Assembly (NCBI RefSeq): GCF_024199905.1
Contig: NZ_JANAFB010000001.1
Coordinates: 156,632 to 220,631, forward strand
Length of the DNA stretch: 64,000 bases
Source: Rothia santali
GTDB lineage: Bacteria > Actinomycetota > Actinomycetes > Actinomycetales > Micrococcaceae
Direction: 5' to 3'
In this document: one piece after another, positions 63,201 through 64,000 of the stretch
Layout of the letters: each line of letters begins with the position of its first letter
Numbering within the stretch: position 1 is the first letter of the stretch
Translations under genes and position numbers: made by a program
Notes under the pieces: generated by a model
Told to the model about the DNA's origin: nothing
Database searches by the model: none
Seen by the model: only the letters and a program-made list of their open reading frames with translations

Positions 63201-64000
63201 CGAATCTGGCGATCCGGAGCCCACGGAATCCGGTGACCCGGAGCCGACCGAATCCGGTGATCCGGAACCGACGGAGTCTGGTGATCCGGAGCCCACGGAA
63301 TCTGGCGACCCCGAGCCGACGGAATCCGGTGACCCGGAGCCGACCGAGCCTGGCGATCCTGAGCCCACGGAATCTGGTGACCCGGAGCCGACCGAGCCTG
63401 GCGATCCCGAGCCGACAGAATCTGGTGATCCTGAGCCGACCGAGTCCGGTGATCCTGAGCCGACCGAATCTGGCGACCCTGAGCCGACCGAGCCTGGCGA
63501 TCCGGAGCCCACGGAATCTGGTGACCCTGAGCCGACCGAGCCTGGCGATCCGGAGCCGACCGAATCCGGTGACCCCGAGCCGACCGAGCCTGGCGATCCG
63601 GAGCCCACGGAATCCGGTGACCCGGAGCCGACCGAATCCGGTGATCCGGAACCGACGGAGTCTGGTGATCCGGAGCCCACGGAATCTGGCGATCCCGAGC
63701 CGACCGAATCCGGTGATCCGGAACCGACGGAGTCTGGTGATCCGGAGCCCACGGAATCTGGCGACCCCGAGCCGACGGAATCCGGTGACCCGGAGCCGAC
63801 CGAGCCTGGCGATCCGGAGCCCACGGAATCTGGTGACCCTGAGCCGACCGAGCCTGGCGATCCCGAGCCGACGGAATCTGGTGATCCTGAGCCGACCGAG
63901 TCCGGTGATCCTGAGCCGACCGAATCTGGCGACCCTGAGCCGACCGAGCCTGGCGATCCGGAGCCCACGGAATCTGGTGACCCTGAGCCGACCGAGCCTG
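57292..64000 (+). CDS. Giant secreted adhesin with CshA-type fibril repeats (3' end outside window)
   Basis: At least 2236 residues, open at the window end. A signal peptide (RWLAISTASFLLWSGLAVST, cleavage near AYA-AR about residue 46) is followed by an N-terminal non-repeat domain (to about residue 264, with four Cys). Then come one divergent and 14 regular repeats of about 110 residues. Each has QGExVxIDVLGNDSPGEGG, L-x-P-S-S-V-x-L, RRLTVPGQGVYEVL, GRIRFTPEGSFSG and RYSVADxFGNRAESSITVTV. This is the CshA-type fibril repeat of surface fibrils. From 63115 there are at least 36 DPEPTE(S/P)G octapeptides, a stalk-like linker. A cell-wall sorting signal would be expected downstream. Start GTG 57292 is set by an upstream in-frame stop; the ribosome site is weak. 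Confidence 0.9.
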   Translation, partial: MNPLFNVEGKTNKRASAKRWLAISTASFLLWSGLAVSTAPAAYAARVAGAVASGGGYTQQFTQTDAQTVNATTSVSGPTVRASQTTATFPAKSGSQSMYSETIPAGTSMPQLLTPSVNCRFAANTTTVCPNLGTITLTFDKPVDNPVIHVAGMGAGEGSATASVSYAVAAELTTAGLSLTSLSGTNLAVENGRTIRPQSSRPTPACNSASGQFQNNGTAGCGSVRVNGQGITTLTFNLSIRGNNNSSQAITPTAQGNGDEWTMFATLPDVPLPTAVPDRTTTGRNTPVTQDVQGNDSAPTGYSVDRARLRLQAPAGGSAESDGRRADLPGVGSWRVNSANNVVFTPVSSFVGTTPALPYQITDTNGSTARSTLTVTVENTPSPVARPDTATTERGDAVDINVLGNDSPGQGGPALDPTSVQLTPGRSSGTVSNGGKRLSVPGEGTYDVQDNGRVRFTPNSYFVGQAAQIGYSVADQFGNRGESTLDVTVEAVDPILEADTARTRQNQDVNIDVLANDSPAETGIPLNPSSVQLSPGESDGIVSGDGNKRLTVEGEGIYEVLADGRVHFTPARDFSGTTTPVGYSVADRSGNRSESRITVVVDPFSPVVEPDAASTDQGEAVDVDVLGNDSPEQGGPALDAGSVQLSPGTSGGTVSEDGKRLVVPGQGAYEVLADGRVRFTPEGSFSGQASPVGYSVADGFGNRSESSITVTVNPFSPAAADDSATTEQGEPVDLEVLGNDAPGEGGPALDPASVRLLARDSGGTVSGDGRRLALSGQGVYEVLDGGRIRFTPEGSFSGDVAPVGYSVADGFGNRAEATVSVTVNVFTPSAEPDRGTTRQGEATEVDVLGNDSPGEGGPALDPASVQLQPGESGGTVSEGGKRLVVPGQGVYEVLESGRVRFTPEGSFSGEAAPVGYSVADRFGNRGQSTLTVTVETFSPSIEADEATTRQGEATEIDVLGNDSPGEGGPALDPASVRLLAGESGGELSEDGRRLTVPGQGVYEVLESGRVRFTPEGSFSGEAAPVRYSVADEFGNRGESSISVTVAAFAPEINPDTALTDQGEATEIDVLGNDSPADGGPALVPSSVELRPAGSGGTVSESGKRLTVEGEGVYEVLDDGRIRFTPEGNFSGPTTPVGYSVADEFGNRGESSISVNVNVFSPAAADDAATTRQGEPVDVEVLENDSPAEGGPGLNPASVRLVVGQSGGELSEDGRRLTVQGEGSYEVLDDGRIRFTPEGSFSGEAAPVRYSVADRFGNRAEAALAVTVDSFSPTAEADTASTRQGEAVEIGVLDNDDPAEDGPALDPSSVELLAGESGGTVSEGGKRLTVEGEGVYEVLDDGQVRFTPEGGFSGEAAPVRYSVADSFGNRAESSITVTVEAFAPSAQADLAVTDQGEPVEIDVLGNDSPGEGGPALDLSSVRLLAGDSDGELSEDGRRLTVPGQGVFEVLDDGRIRFTPEGSFSGDVAPVRYSVADGFGNRAESSISVTVNTFSPSINPDTAITDQGEPVEIDVLGNDSPGEGGPALDPASVRLLAGGSGGELSEDGRRLTVAGEGGYEVLDDGRIRFTPEGNFSGEAAPIRYTVADEFGNRGESSVSVTVNTFTPEIADDSASTPQGEAVEIDVLGNDSGAADGPDLDPSTVRLVVGGSGGELSEDGRRLTVPGQGSYEVLDDGRIRFTPEDGFSGEAAPVRYSVADEFGNRGEAALSVTVTAFSPVARVDTAIIQQGETATVDVLLNDSPGDGGPALDPATIRLQPRESGGTVSEDGRRLTVEGQGVYEVLDNGQVRFVPESGFSGSASPIGYSVADGFGNSAQSVISVTVNVLQPDVVADDATTPQGEPVQIVVLDNDSPAEGGPDLDPSSVVLLPGESAGVISDRGKTLTVDGEGTFEVPSNNGRVLFTPRASFSGTTTPIAYSVADEFGNRGEAAILVDIEPSDEPGDPEPTESGDPEPTESGDPEPTESGDPEPTESGDPEPTESGDPEPTESGDPEPTESGDPEPTESGDPEPTESGDPEPTEPGDPEPTESGDPEPTEPGDPEPTESGDPEPTESGDPEPTESGDPEPTEPGDPEPTESGDPEPTEPGDPEPTESGDPEPTEPGDPEPTESGDPEPTESGDPEPTESGDPEPTESGDPEPTESGDPEPTESGDPEPTESGDPEPTESGDPEPTEPGDPEPTESGDPEPTEPGDPEPTESGDPEPTESGDPEPTESGDPEPTEPGDPEPTESGDPEPTEP
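58084..63100 (+). repeat. 15 tandem CshA-type repeats, about 333 bp each
   Basis: The first, divergent repeat spans about 58084-58440. Regular units begin near 58441, 58771, 59107, 59440, 59773, 60109, 60442, 60775, 61108, 61441, 61774, 62107, 62440 and 62770. Middle units (60109 to 62100) are the most alike. Confidence 0.88.
63115..64000 (+). repeat. 24-bp tandem repeat encoding DPEPTESG, 36 full copies plus partial
   Basis: Perfectly in register from 63115 to the window end. The sixth/seventh codon pair alternates between ES and EP. Synonymous differences mark higher-order blocks, for example units from 63259 and 63715 (456 bp = 19 units apart). Confidence 0.95.

Noticed and set aside
63036..63968. 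Long open frame on the minus strand reading GSGSPDSV repeats
   Set aside because: It is the exact antisense of the in-frame DPEPTESG repeat of the adhesin. It has no ribosome site or domain, and repeats without stops on one strand produce it automatically.

Overview
The window is GC-rich chromosomal DNA from an actinobacterium. The cytochrome bc1-aa3 genes (ctaE-qcrCAB and ctaCDF), RbpA, the hrcA-dnaJ-rsmE / phoH-ybeY-CBS-era-leuA-recO-uppS-pyrD block and the sequence style of QcrA point to Micrococcales, most probably Micrococcaceae. The genus cannot be fixed from the sequence alone. Many starts are GTG, and several genes have a -10 box 6 to 8 nt before the start codon, as in leaderless transcripts. 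No tRNA, rRNA, CRISPR, insertion sequence or prophage was seen.

Layout. 0-10 kb: rbpA, an SPFH/NfeD membrane pair, a CitMHS carrier, two MFS transporters, a DUF1345 protein, and a RES/Xre-type toxin-antitoxin pair whose toxin gene is frameshifted. 10-20.9 kb: trpD, then the respiratory chain in two blocks, ctaE-qcrC-qcrA-qcrB (+) and ctaC-ctaD-ctaF (-), separated by ogt and a 0.7-kb gap, followed by an erpA-type iron-sulfur carrier. 21-38 kb: conserved housekeeping genes (M20 dipeptidase, DUF3043, pyrD, uppS, recO, leuA with a leucine-codon leader peptide, an LCP cell-wall ligase, era, CBS/CorC, ybeY, phoH, GerMN lipoprotein, rsmE, dnaJ, hrcA with a CIRCE operator). Upstream of hrcA, a DUF3097 gene and an esterase gene have both lost their 3' ends and are joined tail to tail. 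38-57 kb: accessory genes, mainly exporters (EamA, LysE, RhtA-like, TauE/SafE, DHA2 MFS), each near a regulator (MarR, DeoR, LysR, TetR), with a PTS EIIA, a serine hydrolase, a flavin reductase/LLM monooxygenase pair and a PCu(A)C copper-chaperone lipoprotein. A parS-type ParB site lies at 41840-41859. 57-64 kb: the 5' part of a very large secreted adhesin with about 15 CshA-type fibril repeats, then at least 36 copies of the octapeptide DPEPTESG, running off the window.

The pattern least explained by known features is short, imperfect, GC-rich tandem repeats (units of 15, 17, 19, 23, 24, 30 and 34 bp) scattered through the window. They sit in intergenic gaps, directly at stop codons, in gene tails (FMN reductase, EIIA, EamA) and in frame inside a LysE transporter. 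Each array has its own sequence and period, so they look like locally made minisatellites rather than copies of one mobile element. They appear to have lengthened proteins and in one case removed a stop codon (LysR).
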